NCBI RefSeq assembly: GCF_918797505.1
Contig: NC_092795.1
Location: forward strand, 32,041,131-32,105,130
Direction of reading: 5' to 3'
DNA: 64,000 nucleotides
Source: Bemisia tabaci
Lineage: Eukaryota; Arthropoda; Insecta; Hemiptera; Aleyrodidae
Below are positions 53,636 to 64,000 of this stretch, piece after piece. A model generated the notes under the pieces. The model was not told the origin of the DNA. It saw nothing but the letters and a program-made list of their open reading frames with translations, and ran no database searches. The position numbers were made by a program, and so were the translations under genes. The number at the start of each line of letters is the position of its first letter. Position 1 is the stretch's first letter.

Positions 53636-54735
53636 TGAACTGCCGTGCTAAGGTAGAATGCCGCATGAGCTTTAAAACGTTACCAGATTTCCTTAGATAA
53701 AAAAGAATTTTCAGCAGGGCCGGATTAAGGGGGTGGCCACATGGGCCGCGGCCCATGGCGGCAAAATTAGGAGGCGGCAAATTTTGCAATTTTTTTTAAA
53801 TGCAGGTACAAAAAAATCGGATTCAGAAAAAAATTACAAACAAGAAAAGGTGACAAAATCTCTCATTTAATGAGAGTTCATTAATTTCTAATTTTGTCGT
53901 ATTTCGGTGATACAAAAGACTGCGCACCTCTAATTAGTTGAGTTAAGAGAAAAACCAAACACGTAATTTGGCCTGGAGCGGCGCGGCGCAAAGAGAAATG
54001 ATGACGAGGACTTGAGATGAAAAGGAGAAGCCCTCGACGCGGCGCGGCGCGGCGGTCGGCATGTAACACATATTAGCGCCTACGAGACTGCATGAATACT
54101 TCACGCATTGCGTCAAATACAGCATGGTCAACAGCGGTCGGCGCGGCGTGAAACGCACAGTGCCTACAAGACTACATGAATACTTCACGCATTGCGTCAA
54201 ACACAGTGTGGTCAGCGCGGCACGGCGGCGGAAGTTTAAATTATTAAACCACATTTATGTTTGTTCTTTCTTAATTTTTTAGTTCATTTCTTATAAATGA
54301 AAGGCCTTGTCCCCACAGAGATAGGTTTACGGAACTGAACTTTTGCGCGAAGTTCCGTGAACTTTTGCTAGTAGTGTTGATAGGGCTTACGCAAAAAATG
54401 TGTCCAACACGAGTGAACGCGTTTTATGCACCCTTCTCCCTCCGGCACGTTCACTTGATGGTTTTTATTGATGTTTCAAAATGAATGAGAAGAAGGCGGC
54501 AAAATACAGGCGGCCCATAGGCGGCAAGTAGGTAAATCCGGCCATGATTTTCAGGAAAATTGGTGAATACTTATATTTCCTTTTTGATGCGAATTTTATT
54601 CGCGATTAGATTCAAATTATCTGAGTATTTCAAGAGAAATTTTTCATAACTCTCTCTACAAATAATTGGTTTTAAAAAACACATACATTTTTTTAAAAGA
54701 AAAAATGTTCAGGCATTGCTGCTGAAGGTACTATG
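53636..54735. mobile_element. Family B MITE split by element A copy 3
   Basis: The left part, 53636-53714, has CTGCCGTGCTAAGGTAGAAT and ACGTTACCAGATTTCC. The B body resumes after 54546 (GAAAATTGGTGAATACTTAT) and ends in a degraded GCTGAAGG near 54728. Confidence 0.65.
53715..54546 (+). mobile_element. hAT-like non-autonomous element A, copy 3 (complete)
   Basis: 832 bp, ends CAGGGCCGGATT and AATCCGGCCATG, perfect 8-bp duplication ATTTTCAG (53707-53714, 54547-54554). Two minisatellite units at 54055-54216. It inserted into a pre-existing B element. Confidence 0.92.
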
Positions 54736-54867
54736 TATGTTTCCTATTTTGATTCTTAAGATTTTGAATATGAGTTTAGGATGGCTTCGTCATGAAAACG
54801 TCTTTCACGGAAAAAACAACTTAGCGCTGAGCTTAATCACCGCAGGTAAAGTACTGTTGACACTACT

Positions 54868-55119
54868 ACACTGCCGTGCTGAGAGAACGCCGTATGAATA
54901 TTCGAGAGTTGCCAGATTTTCTACGATAAAATGTTTATTTGTGAGGAATGTTAAGAATATTTTTCCTTGCAATTTTCAGGAACTTCAGATGAAATTGCGG
55001 ACAAAATTATCTAAAAAGTTGGAAGGAAAATATTCATATGTTTACCAGGTAATCCGTGTTTTATCAAAGAAAATTTGGCAGCGCCTGAAAGTTCATACGG
55101 CGTTTTTCCTTAGCACAGC
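54868..55119. mobile_element. Family B MITE
   Basis: CACTGCCGTGCTGAGAGAAC, GAGAGTTGCCAGATTTTC at the left; GAAAATTTGGCAGCGCCTGA, CATACGGCGTTTTTCCTTAG at the right, then CACAG. Confidence 0.82.
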
Positions 55120-55126
55120 CCGGCCG

Positions 55127-55203
55127 TACAGGCAGTAGGGCTAATCCCTACCGCCTGAAAGGCTGGATCCTAATGCATGCAAGGCTCATCACTACTGCCT
55201 GTA
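55127..55203. repeat. Small palindrome beside a B element
   Basis: TACAGGCAGTAG (55127) and CTACTGCCTGTA (55192) are perfect inverted copies 77 bp apart end to end, with AGGCTGGATCC between. It may be a tiny MITE inserted at the B right end. Confidence 0.5.
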
Positions 55204-55281
55204 GTTGGCGCTATTTTACACGAAGTGTTACGGCTCAGCGCAGCAGCGCTAAGTTATTTTTTCCATGTGTACACGTAGGTA

Positions 55282-55538
55282 TACTGCCGTGTTAAGGTAG
55301 AACGCCGTATGAGCATTCGAAAGTTGCCAAAGTTCCTTCGATAAAACATGTATTTTTGACGAAATTTATTCATATTTCTCCTTGAAACTTTCAGATATTT
55401 TAGGTTAAATTGCGTAAAACATTGTGTGAAAATTTTGAAAACAAATATTCACAATTTTCTCAGTAAATTTGGTTTTTATTGGAGGAAATTTGGCAACGTC
55501 TGAAGGTTCATACGGCGTTTTTCCTTAGCACGGCAGTA
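55282..55538. mobile_element. Family B MITE, reference copy
   Basis: 257 bp from TACTGCCGTGTTAAGGTAGA to TTTTTCCTTAGCACGGCAGTA, TA on each side (55280-55281, 55539-55540). The inner arms GTTGCCAAAGTTCC and GGAAATTTGGCAACG are mirrored. Best-preserved copy of the window's commonest repeat. Confidence 0.9.
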
Positions 55539-55951
55539 TACTGTTCGTTTTGATTTATAAATGCATGGATTTAGTGTCTTCCTGTGATCGGAGGCAGCGG
55601 ACTTGTTCAAATCTGGAATTTGCGCACGCTTCATGGCCATGCTCTCGGTAGGCAAGGAGATGCACACGGGAGTTGGGACCCAGGGCGCTGAAGGGATTTC
55701 AGCTTCAGTTTGACGCGCCGCTCTGTCGCTCTCGCACGCTCGCACTGTAGCGGAGACACTGTCATTTTTGACGTATCTCCATCTGACACCGATGTAAAAG
55801 AAAAATACATTTCCAAGTAGAATTTACAATCGTTCATACAGAAACTCCCGGTATATGTAATTATTCCCCCTTATTTTTTCTTAAAAGTACAGTGGAGGAC
55901 ACTATATAAAGTCGCGCTGTTTTTCAACGGCCTTTCATAAAGACGGTAAGT
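55539..55951. other. Unassigned stretch
   Basis: Moderate GC at 55590-55760; overlapping frames without domains. Confidence 0.3.
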
Positions 55952-56420
55952 CATACATGTATATGTCACACGCAAATAATCGAATCAGGCATTTTGCTTA
56001 CTAGGCAGATAGTAAAATATTCTTACTTTAATTGTTTTTTTAGGGGGGGGTGTGCTAATATTTTATAATAAATAATTCTTTGCTTACGTTGGAAATAATT
56101 TACATAGTAAGAATGTGCCTCGAGAGGTGGCATCTGTAATTATCTCTAGACTTTGAAGTAACATTTACCTCCGAATTTACAGAAAGGTATAAAATACCGA
56201 ATTTTTCAAATTTTTACAGTCAATACACGTGAAGAATATTTAGAGAAGAATATACCTGGAAAGTCTGTAGATTTGATGGATTTTTACTCTAAAATAGTTG
56301 AAAACTTAAAGGCCTTTTGTCAAAACTACACAAAATTTGAAAAATTGTCAAAATATGACGATATGCCCAGGCATTCGATTAAATGCCTGATTTGACTAGT
56401 TGCCAGCGACATGTATAATT
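55952..56420. repeat. Family Q palindromic repeat
   Basis: ACATGTATATGTCACACGCA...AATCAGGCATTTTGC is mirrored by GCCTGATTTGACTAG...GCGACATGT near 56385-56415. Arms are imperfect; G8 at 56044. Confidence 0.5.
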
Positions 56421-57282
56421 ATTGCAAGAGAATAATACTTTCGAGGCCTAAACTTAAACATGGAAAAAAGGGGGAAAACTAGGATTGGGAAATTGTAGAA
56501 CTTGCTGTGAAAGAATCTCCTATGATGTTTTATAGTGTAAGCAGGAAACCACCAACATTAGTCTTGGACAGATCTATTGGAATTAGCCTGATTGAATTTC
56601 ACGTTACCTATGTTTCTCTCACATGTTTTATTTCTGTTTTAAAAAGAGACCTACATAAAGTATTTGAAACGTCTGTAAATTTACCCCAGGATACAATGAA
56701 AATATTTGCGAATTTGAAAGTTTCAGTTTTGATTGGTTTTCTCTCAAAAAAATAAGACTTATGGTAAAATTAGGTTAATTAGGCAACGTTCGATACGTAG
56801 TTAGGCTGCTTCCTATTGAATTCGTCCATTTAAACCTCCGTCTTACATAATGCATGTTACATCAAACATATAAATTCTAGAGTCAACGTTGTAAAATTTA
56901 AATAGAAAACCTCTTGATAAACTCCAAAATATTTTTTTTTATATTTCCAATATACGCGGTTGTGAGCGTAATACACTACAAATAACTATACGGCATATCA
57001 TAACTATACAGTCGTTTCGCTAAAAGGGAAATGAATACTTAAACGTTAAGTATTTCCTAGATAGCACCCTGTCTCCGTAGATCCTTTGTCTTGGCTCATA
57101 AAAGTTTTACGGAATTTTGATAATGTAAAAATGACTACCACTTTATTACGCACTTGCCTCAGCGTAAAATATAGTTTGTGCTGAACTTTCGCTCAAACTC
57201 AGGTCAAATAAAATTTTAACCTTCGCGTCAGGAAAAAAAATGATCCAGTTTTATTTGCCACTCTATTTATTACTTGCGCTTT
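56421..57282. other. Unassigned stretch
   Basis: AT-rich; the 82-residue frame at 56507-56755 has no recognisable domain. Confidence 0.35.
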
Positions 57283-57689
57283 AATGGATGAATAAGCCAA
57301 CAAGAAATTTACATAGATTAAAAGTGAGTGATTTCCAAACAATTTTCCAAAATTTGCGTGGATTAAAAAAAAATGCAGTACAAAAAATGTTCACAACGGA
57401 TCTGAGTGATTTCTAATTTTTGTATCAATCCTCGAATTCACTCGCTTATTAATACGGACCCGCCTAAAAAACCGAAGAAAAATGGATGAATAAGCCAACA
57501 AGAATTTTAAATGGATTAAAAGTGAGTAATTTCCACACAATTTTCCAAAATTGCATGGATTAAAAAGAAAGAAAGAAATTGCAGTACAAAAAATGTTCAC
57601 CACGGATCTGAGTGATTTCTAATTTTCATATCATTCCTCGAATTCACTCGCTTATTAATACGAACCCGCCTAAAAACCGAAGAAAAAAA
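57283..57689 (+). repeat. Two-unit tandem duplication, about 200 bp
   Basis: AATGGATGAATAAGCCAACA begins both units (57283, 57481), followed by matching sequence through TCACTCGCTTATTAATACG and CCGCCTAAAAA. Differences are few. Confidence 0.88.
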
Positions 57690-60600
57690 AGCCCTCAATA
57701 TCATCGCCCTTCGAAGTGTGTATAAAATAAGCTCCGAAAAAAGGAGAAAGGCCGTTGGCCAGTTCGCGATCGAGGGAGGCTCTCTCATTAACACCCCTAA
57801 TCACGGCATGGTGTGAATTTGAGCAAGGCGTGGCGTTGTCCCTCGTCTCACTCCAGAGCGACGGGGTCGATTTTAGCTTTTAATCTCAGCCTCACGGGTT
57901 CTCTAGCTTCCCACGTGGTGTGGAATCTTAATCACCGATTATGAGCGAAGGGCACAAACTTACCGTCATACACCCGGCGGCAAAGTAGGAGAAACTTCCC
58001 TTGAGAAGTAACAAGCCTTTACGCCAACGGCAAAAACTGTTGTTTCGGTAAGCAAAAGGCAGAGTCCAAGGGGTGAGGGGGAAGGAGGGAGTTTTTGACC
58101 CGTCAAAACAGAGTTTGAAATTTTGCTACTCATCCCCTTCTTTTTTGTCATAAAGTGTTTTTATCATCAAAATGGTACAGTTAATACAAAATTTTGGCTG
58201 GAACATTTGGAACGTCAGTTGTAATTGAATCGACGTATTCAAAAACGTCCGATGTCCGAGACAATGTTTCAGAATTTGAGTGGACAATTTCATTGTAACT
58301 TAACGACACAAGATGGGTTAAGACGTTAGGAATGAAGAACAATTTTATAATTAAATAAAGTGTAATTAAACGTTTACAAAAGAGATCGATCCTATTCATC
58401 AGTGTCGTGGCACAAAAGAAACCCACCGCAACCCCCCCCCCCCCCCTTGAACCCTTTATTGAACTCCGGAAGTTTTTGCATACGTCGATTCAATTATTGG
58501 TGGCAGGAATTCGACTTATATTAACTTTTTTCGTATTGCTCACTGTTAAAAATTTGAGAGTCTGTTTCACCACTTCTCCTGATGGTTCTAAATTTCACTG
58601 TAAAGAATCGCACTAAAAACACAAATCTCCGCAAGCAGGGAATAAAATGACGCGTATGTTTTTTTCTAAAATGAGTTAAATATTCTCTATTATATTCAGA
58701 AGTTCCTTCTCCACTTCCACTTCCTAGGAAAGTGTTGCTTCTCTATAAAACTCTAAAATTAAAGCACGTGCAATGGTTCTTATTATACAATATTTATTAT
58801 TAGTCGAAGGGACTTGAATAGAAAAACAGAATCGTCAAAACTGTCAGGTTAGACTTATAGACGAGCAACATGCAGTAAGAAATCCGCGAATAGATAACTA
58901 TAACTGCACGAGTACACGGTGGACGATGTGGATGTCGTTTAGCCTACCTTAAAAACTGAAGGCGAAAGATCAATGTGCCTAAATTCCGTTTATTCTGAAT
59001 TTTTAGGAACAAAATGACCACTCATTCTGCGGCATCTCTTCAGCCCTTCCAAAAAAAGAGATGACAGAGCTGAAGAAATGTTAAAATTTAATTTCTACAG
59101 CCTTAGACATACGAAATTCAAGGACGTATTGCATTCGCGCATGAGTATTTTTGTTTAGCTTTCCCTACAGAACATTTTTATACGATTGTACAATTTCGAG
59201 CGGTCGCAACTCATTACGGTAAGAGCATCGGTATGTAGGCGAAACGCGGTGGTGATGAGTGAGGGGCGATATGAGATTCCAAGCAGCGGAAAGCCACCGA
59301 GAAAATTGAAGACTAAAGCCTCTAAACGTTCTCTCTTTCCCTCCGATTTTGAGGGAGGCTCCGTGAAATCGATTTTGTTGTTTTCTTCATGCCATGCACC
59401 CAATCATTTGACGTGCCACGAATAAAAATTCCCTCATTTCATAAAGATATTGAGACACCTGCTGCACAAATAAATTGGACCCTTTTCCGTGAACAGAGAC
59501 AGACAGGTTTTCCAGCTGTAAAATTGATGTAATTATTACACCATGGATACTCTATAATCAAGTGTCAGGAAGTATCATTGTGGATTATAGATATCTAAAA
59601 TCTATATTTGCGTAAGTGTATATCCGATTACATTTTTGAGAATCTTCGCTTTTTTATTTTTTTAAAAATCAAAGTAACATACAGGTTTTCTTAAAATTGT
59701 CTGAAGATTTTAGCCACTCATTCAAAATTAGACGTTTCCAGATATATTAAGATTATAAATTTTTCCTCTTTCTTTTTTCTTCTTTTTTTAAAGGAATAAA
59801 TGTAAAATATCAGCGTTAGAGTGTGAAATGTTGCGATGTAGGGAGGGACGCATTTTCCGATTTCAGCCGTTGATGTACTCCTGCCTCTGAAAAAAGACAC
59901 AATACCACGCATTTTAGCGTTGGTAGTAGAGAGAATATTAAATTAAGCGCAAAAAGAGGAAAAGTGGTTCTTCATCGAGGAAAGTGGGATGAGTCCTGCG
60001 ACTGCAGGAAAATGTGGAGCAAAAGATAAATCGTTTTTGACGTGAGAGCGAAAATGTGTCAATTTAGTTTTTGCGATTACTGGGTGTAGCCGGAAATAAT
60101 CCAGGTTCTTTCACGCATGCTTCCATGAAGAATTTAGAGAATTCACTTTAGCAGGGTGTGTTTTTGATCAATGGCGTTCTCCGACTGGAAATCTAGAGGA
60201 AGCATTATTGACGCCGGATTAGGCACGATGATATTTTGACTTCAATTTTTGAGGTGGGCTAGAAAATATTCCCGTTGCAGTAATAATTGTTATCTATTTG
60301 AGGATTCATTGAGATTCGAGGAAATTTCACCTGACATTTTGACAACTTATTTTATATTCCAATCACTATGATTGATACTAAATACTGTAATATAAAAAAT
60401 AGTTTACTCCCTTAACTCTTGGAAAGGTACCCAGATTCGCTCTCCTAGCATATACGCAAGAAAAAGCACCACTTTTGATGTCTAACTTCTGAAGTGTTCG
60501 TTATGACATTTTCATAAAAGGTAGAAAATGTGTTGAATACTTTTATCATTTCCATTTTTAATAATTTTAGTCCAAAGGTCCTCCGAATATCATTTAGCTC

Positions 60601-60984
60601 CGAATGGGTATTTACATGAAGATTCAAATAGATAATGTAGGCGTTTGGAGTGCGATTTTACGTAACTTCTCCTGAATATCATGTGAACACTCATCCAAAG
60701 CTACACGGTACCCGAAGGACTTCAAAGATACACCCTTCAGCACCTTCAAGGTACTGCACCCAGAAGGTTTCTCAAGTATAGACGTATGGAATAAAGGGTC
60801 AACCGAAAAAGGAAACGCAAAACCGAATCCCATTACAGCGCGCGATCCTGCATTTCCGTATAAAGTGGCAACTCGGCAATGCTGCCATTACGCGGGAATA
60901 TTTTTGGGGACTTGACATTTCCAGAAACATGGCTCTTTATTATAGAAGAATATCATACAAAAAATTGCAGCAATCGCAGAGCTA
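57690..60984. other. Long unassigned stretch (3.3 kb)
   Basis: C16-18 tract at 58430-58447. Overlapping opposite-strand frames at 59155-59425 share the same DNA without a recognisable domain. No repeat boundaries seen. Confidence 0.35.
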
Positions 60985-61172
60985 CGGGGTATTCTGCCGT
61001 GTTTGCATCAGACTCTTTCAAAAAGAAGTGCTCCTTCAATCGGTGGATAGGCAATATGCACTACCCTCCGATGCAATAGCAATAAATTCACCATAAAATT
61101 AACTGCAATTTATCTCAATCTGTCCTATTTGAGATCTCTGCCTAAACGACACGTGCGCACACACTCGGATTT
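60985..61172 (+). repeat. Dispersed duplication N, copy 1
   Basis: About 190 bp (TCCTTCAATCGGTGGATAGG, GATGCAATAGCAATAA, CTGTCCTATTTGAGAT, ACACACTCGGATT) recurs at 62325-62530. A C element interrupts this copy at 61173. Confidence 0.8.
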
Positions 61173-61428
61173 GGACCGCGTTAAGCAGAAAGGAATCGAG
61201 TCGCATCAGCTGTTGCATAATTCAACTGGTCACTTTACTTTTTTACAAGAGAACGTATGTGCGGATTTTTTTTAAAATTTCAAGTGAATTTGATTCGTAT
61301 TACGTAAAGAAATTCACTGAAATTTGCCGAAAAAATCCGCTCAACCGTTTTCATGAGAAAAATTAAATTGCCCGATTACATTTGGTAGCAGGTGATGTGG
61401 CTTGGCTCCTTTCTACTTAACGCGATCC
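61173..61428. mobile_element. Family C MITE, copy 5, inserted in duplication N
   Basis: 256 bp, GGACCGCGTTAAGCAGAAAG to TTAACGCGATCC, flanked by GATTT on both sides (61168-61172, 61429-61433). The other N copy shows the uninterrupted sequence GCGGATTTATATCTC. Confidence 0.88.
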
Positions 61429-61440
61429 GATTTATCTCTC

Positions 61441-61986
61441 TTGTCAAGTTTTCAAAATTCCTCAAGAATGGCAACGGCGCTCTTCGCTCCAATTCATCAT
61501 CAGTTTTTTTTTTTCCTAGTCGCGCGACTCTGTTTGAGAAAGTTCAAAGTTAAGTCGGGGAGTTGAGCTTTGTTTGAGTTAGAGTTGTTACTTCATCGGA
61601 TAGTTTCGAGTGACGAGGGAAGGTGGGACGAAGAACATAAATTCCGCGCCACTTGTTTTCCGCCAGCGCACAACATGTGCTGTTCTGCCCGCACCCCTGC
61701 CCCCCTCCCCCGCGCCAGGCGTCAATTGGCCGGAAAATGCTCAGCGAACATGGAATCCGGGCTCTGCAACAAGTTGAAAAGAGGGTGAAGCGATACTTTG
61801 CTCAATTTGCGCGCCGCAATTCTCACTTAGCCGGCCGCCACTATCATTTCTTTCCCACCCCTACGGTCGGGTTGACGATTTACGGGTGGAACTTAAGACC
61901 GGGGCCACCGATCCAGATCCGTTAATTTTAAGTGGTGAGAGTTAGTGGGGCTTGATTGCATTACAACGTTTCAAAGTTTCATTGAT
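61441..61986. other. Unassigned, GC-rich in the middle
   Basis: 61620-61900 is GC-rich with frames in two phases but no domain. Confidence 0.3.
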
Positions 61987-61990
61987 AAGT

Positions 61991-62240
61991 GGACCGCGTT
62001 AAGCAGAGGGGTACCATTCCACATCAGCTATTGCCAAAAATAATTGGGCACTTCAATTGTTTACCTAAAAACGTTTGTACAGCTTTGTGTTCAAATTTTA
62101 GTGAATTTTCTGCATAGTGCGAAGCGATTTCTTTAAAATTTTCAAAAGAATCCGCGTATATGTTCTCTTGTAAAAAATTAAAATGCCAAGTTTTTGTAAA
62201 TTGCTGATGTGGCTTGGTTCCTTTCTGCTGAACGCAGTCC
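61991..62240. mobile_element. Family C MITE, copy 6
   Basis: 250 bp, GGACCGCGTTAAGCAGAGGG to its inverse, flanked by AAGT (61987-61990, 62241-62244). Confidence 0.86.
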
Positions 62241-62324
62241 AAGTAATTGATTCATTCATTGACGGGTGGATGTTCACATAATTTTTTTTAGAAAATTCTC
62301 GTCAAATTGCAAAGAAAGTTCATC

Positions 62325-62530
62325 AAAGCTCCGGAGATTTTGCCGTTTTTGCATTAGGCTCTCTTAATGAGGAGGTGTTCCTTCAATCGGTAGATAGGCA
62401 ATATAAACAACACTCTGATGCAGTAGCAATAATTTAAACATGAAATTAATTTGCAATTTATCGCAGCCTGTCCTATTTGAAATATCTACCTAAACGATAT
62501 ATGCGTACACACGCGGATTTATATCTCTCG
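62325..62530 (+). repeat. Dispersed duplication N, copy 2
   Basis: Matches 60985-61172 and continues through the site where C copy 5 inserted, so it serves as an empty site. Confidence 0.8.
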
Positions 62531-64000
62531 TACCAAAACATGAGTATATGCCACCGATACCCGACTCATCTGAACGTATTTTTGATAAAAAGACTCAAGT
62601 GTAAACGAACAACGCCGAGTGGAACCGTGGACCGCGCAAATCCTATGCTCATAGCTCATTTTGCTTGAACTTTATGTTTAGTTCCGCCTGGACTACATTT
62701 TGAACAAGGAACTAGTATTTGTAACTCATCAAACAAACAACATATGTGTATATGGCATGGTGAAACTATCAGATCACGTATCTCGTTTGCGGTGTTTAAA
62801 AATCTCCGCTCCTATTTTATTTTTTTGAAGGAGAACAAATGAATATAATTTCTTGAAATTTTCACAGAGTTTTCTTCGCACAGAGATAAAGAAACAAGAC
62901 AGTTTTCAAGAATTAACTTTGAGTAGTTTTTCAATTCAAAAATAAAGTAAGACAGGAAGTATACAGCGCCGCAAACCAAAGATAGTGGTCTGGTACTTTC
63001 ACCGTCGATTAGTTTCTCCATGCGGATGGGGATTTTTATGGATAATCCGGAAATAATGTAATAGTTCCTCACTGCAAAATGTGGTCCATTTGGCATCAAT
63101 ACGTCTATTTATATTTCAAAAATGGTTACATCAAAGTCTTAAAATCTATGCCTCCGCCACGAAGCTTGCTCGCATAGAGAGCAATAATTTAAGTCATTTC
63201 ATCCTTCAAGGGAAAAGGAGGGCAAGTTTTTAAACAAGCATTTTTCCCTTTATAATTTTCCTCGCTCATTTTTTGCCGTTTAATGTCCCTTTTCTTGTCG
63301 CGTAAGATCGGGGAAAAACGAGACGAAAGAAAGAGCGAAGATCCGTAGACAGGCGAGAAGAAGAAAGAATGAAATCCGAACCGGGAAAGCGTCAAGGAAT
63401 ATGAGCGTCGACAGAGGAAAATGCAGAAGGAAATTCAGATTTTCACGGGGGAGCGGGGCAATTTCGTTATGATAGTAGACATAAATCATGGTTGACATGG
63501 CACTAATCTAAGCATGGTTTCAATAACTTCGGCTCGCAGGACAGAGGGAAACACCATGCCGCACAGAGGTCGGCATGATGCGGAAACATCAAACGCTTTC
63601 GAATTTGTAAATACGCAAACGTGGAGGTTTCAAAGTTGTTTCATTGGCTTCCCCGCGAAATTCCCTCACATGAGCACCCGTTAAAATTTACACCGCGAGG
63701 AAATAAACATGAACATGTGGAGTTTTAATCAAGAATTTCTCGTCCGATCCCCGGCAAAGGCCCGATCCATTGTGCGCCTGGCCGCAAAAGCGGGGAGCAA
63801 CGGAGGGTAACCGAGATCAAAGCCGTGATTGAAGCTGGAAGCAAACGCCGCGGCCGCGTTGGGCGTTGGCGTGGCGTTCGGGCTGGCGCTCGCGAAGTTT
63901 AACTCAATAATTGTGGCAATAAATTTGCAATGGATTCTAATTAGAGCGACGTAACAGGAAGAAAGCCGGCTGCGAAACGTTTCGAACGCTTCAACACTGC
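62531..64000. other. Unassigned stretch to the window end
   Basis: AT-rich until 63750, then a more GC-rich segment followed by TAATTAGAG-type AT motifs (63930-63945). No exon or repeat could be supported. Confidence 0.35.

Noticed and set aside
59155..59425. Opposing 80-residue frames
   Set aside because: Mutually overlapping on opposite strands, no domain, no splice or repeat context favouring either.
1..64000. tRNA, rRNA or telomeric TTAGG arrays
   Set aside because: No cloverleaf with A and B boxes, no rRNA core sequence and no TTAGG array was seen on either strand by eye; a covariance-model scan would be decisive.

Overview
This is eukaryotic, AT-rich, intergenic or intronic DNA, and almost all of its structure is transposable elements. 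There are no bacterial-style operons, no rRNA or tRNA that I could recognise, and no host protein-coding gene that I can support. The spliced THAP-domain gene, the abundance of short inverted-repeat elements (MITEs), and hAT-, P- and TTAA-type elements point to an insect. The commonest repeat (family B, ending in CACGGCAGTA) reminds me of whitefly (Bemisia tabaci) DNA. That is recollection, not something shown here.

Region 1-21 kb. This is a mosaic of short palindromic elements in a sparse background. It holds two of three copies of a hAT-like element (A) with an internal 70-83 bp minisatellite, one of them carrying a nested TA-flanked MITE. It also holds several families that share CACTG/CACGG plus oligo-A ends, a CAGGGTTGC-ended element inside a 70-bp repeat, two inverted copies of a 0.4-kb element (G), and one GC-rich, promoter-like block near 15 kb.

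Region 21.1-35.8 kb. This is a nested stack and the most informative part of the window. (1) A young non-autonomous LTR retrotransposon lies on the minus strand. Its LTRs differ only in a G run, its target duplication is CATG, and TATA box, poly-A signal and primer-binding site are all recognisable. Its leader carries a tandem array of 12 small hairpins whose stems co-vary. (2) One LTR is split by a 4.8-kb P-element-like transposon with 39-bp terminal inverted repeats. That transposon encodes a two-exon THAP DNA-binding protein of about 164 residues and no visible catalytic domain. (3) A 440-bp TTAA-flanked MITE sits inside the P-like element. (4) A separate 6.4-kb TTAA-flanked element begins 12 bp after the LTR element's right target duplication and contains three smaller insertions. 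A 500-bp relative of it lies at 39.1 kb.

Region 36-64 kb. This returns to a MITE mosaic. Family B dominates. Families C (4-bp target duplications) and E (8-bp target duplications) appear in good copies. There are two multi-copy tandem duplications, a palindrome with a cysteine-rich reading frame in its centre (about 52 kb), a third hAT-like A copy inserted into a B copy (53.7 kb), and a dispersed 0.2-kb duplication that gives an empty site for one C insertion. Nearly all longer open frames fall inside repeats and are treated as artefacts.
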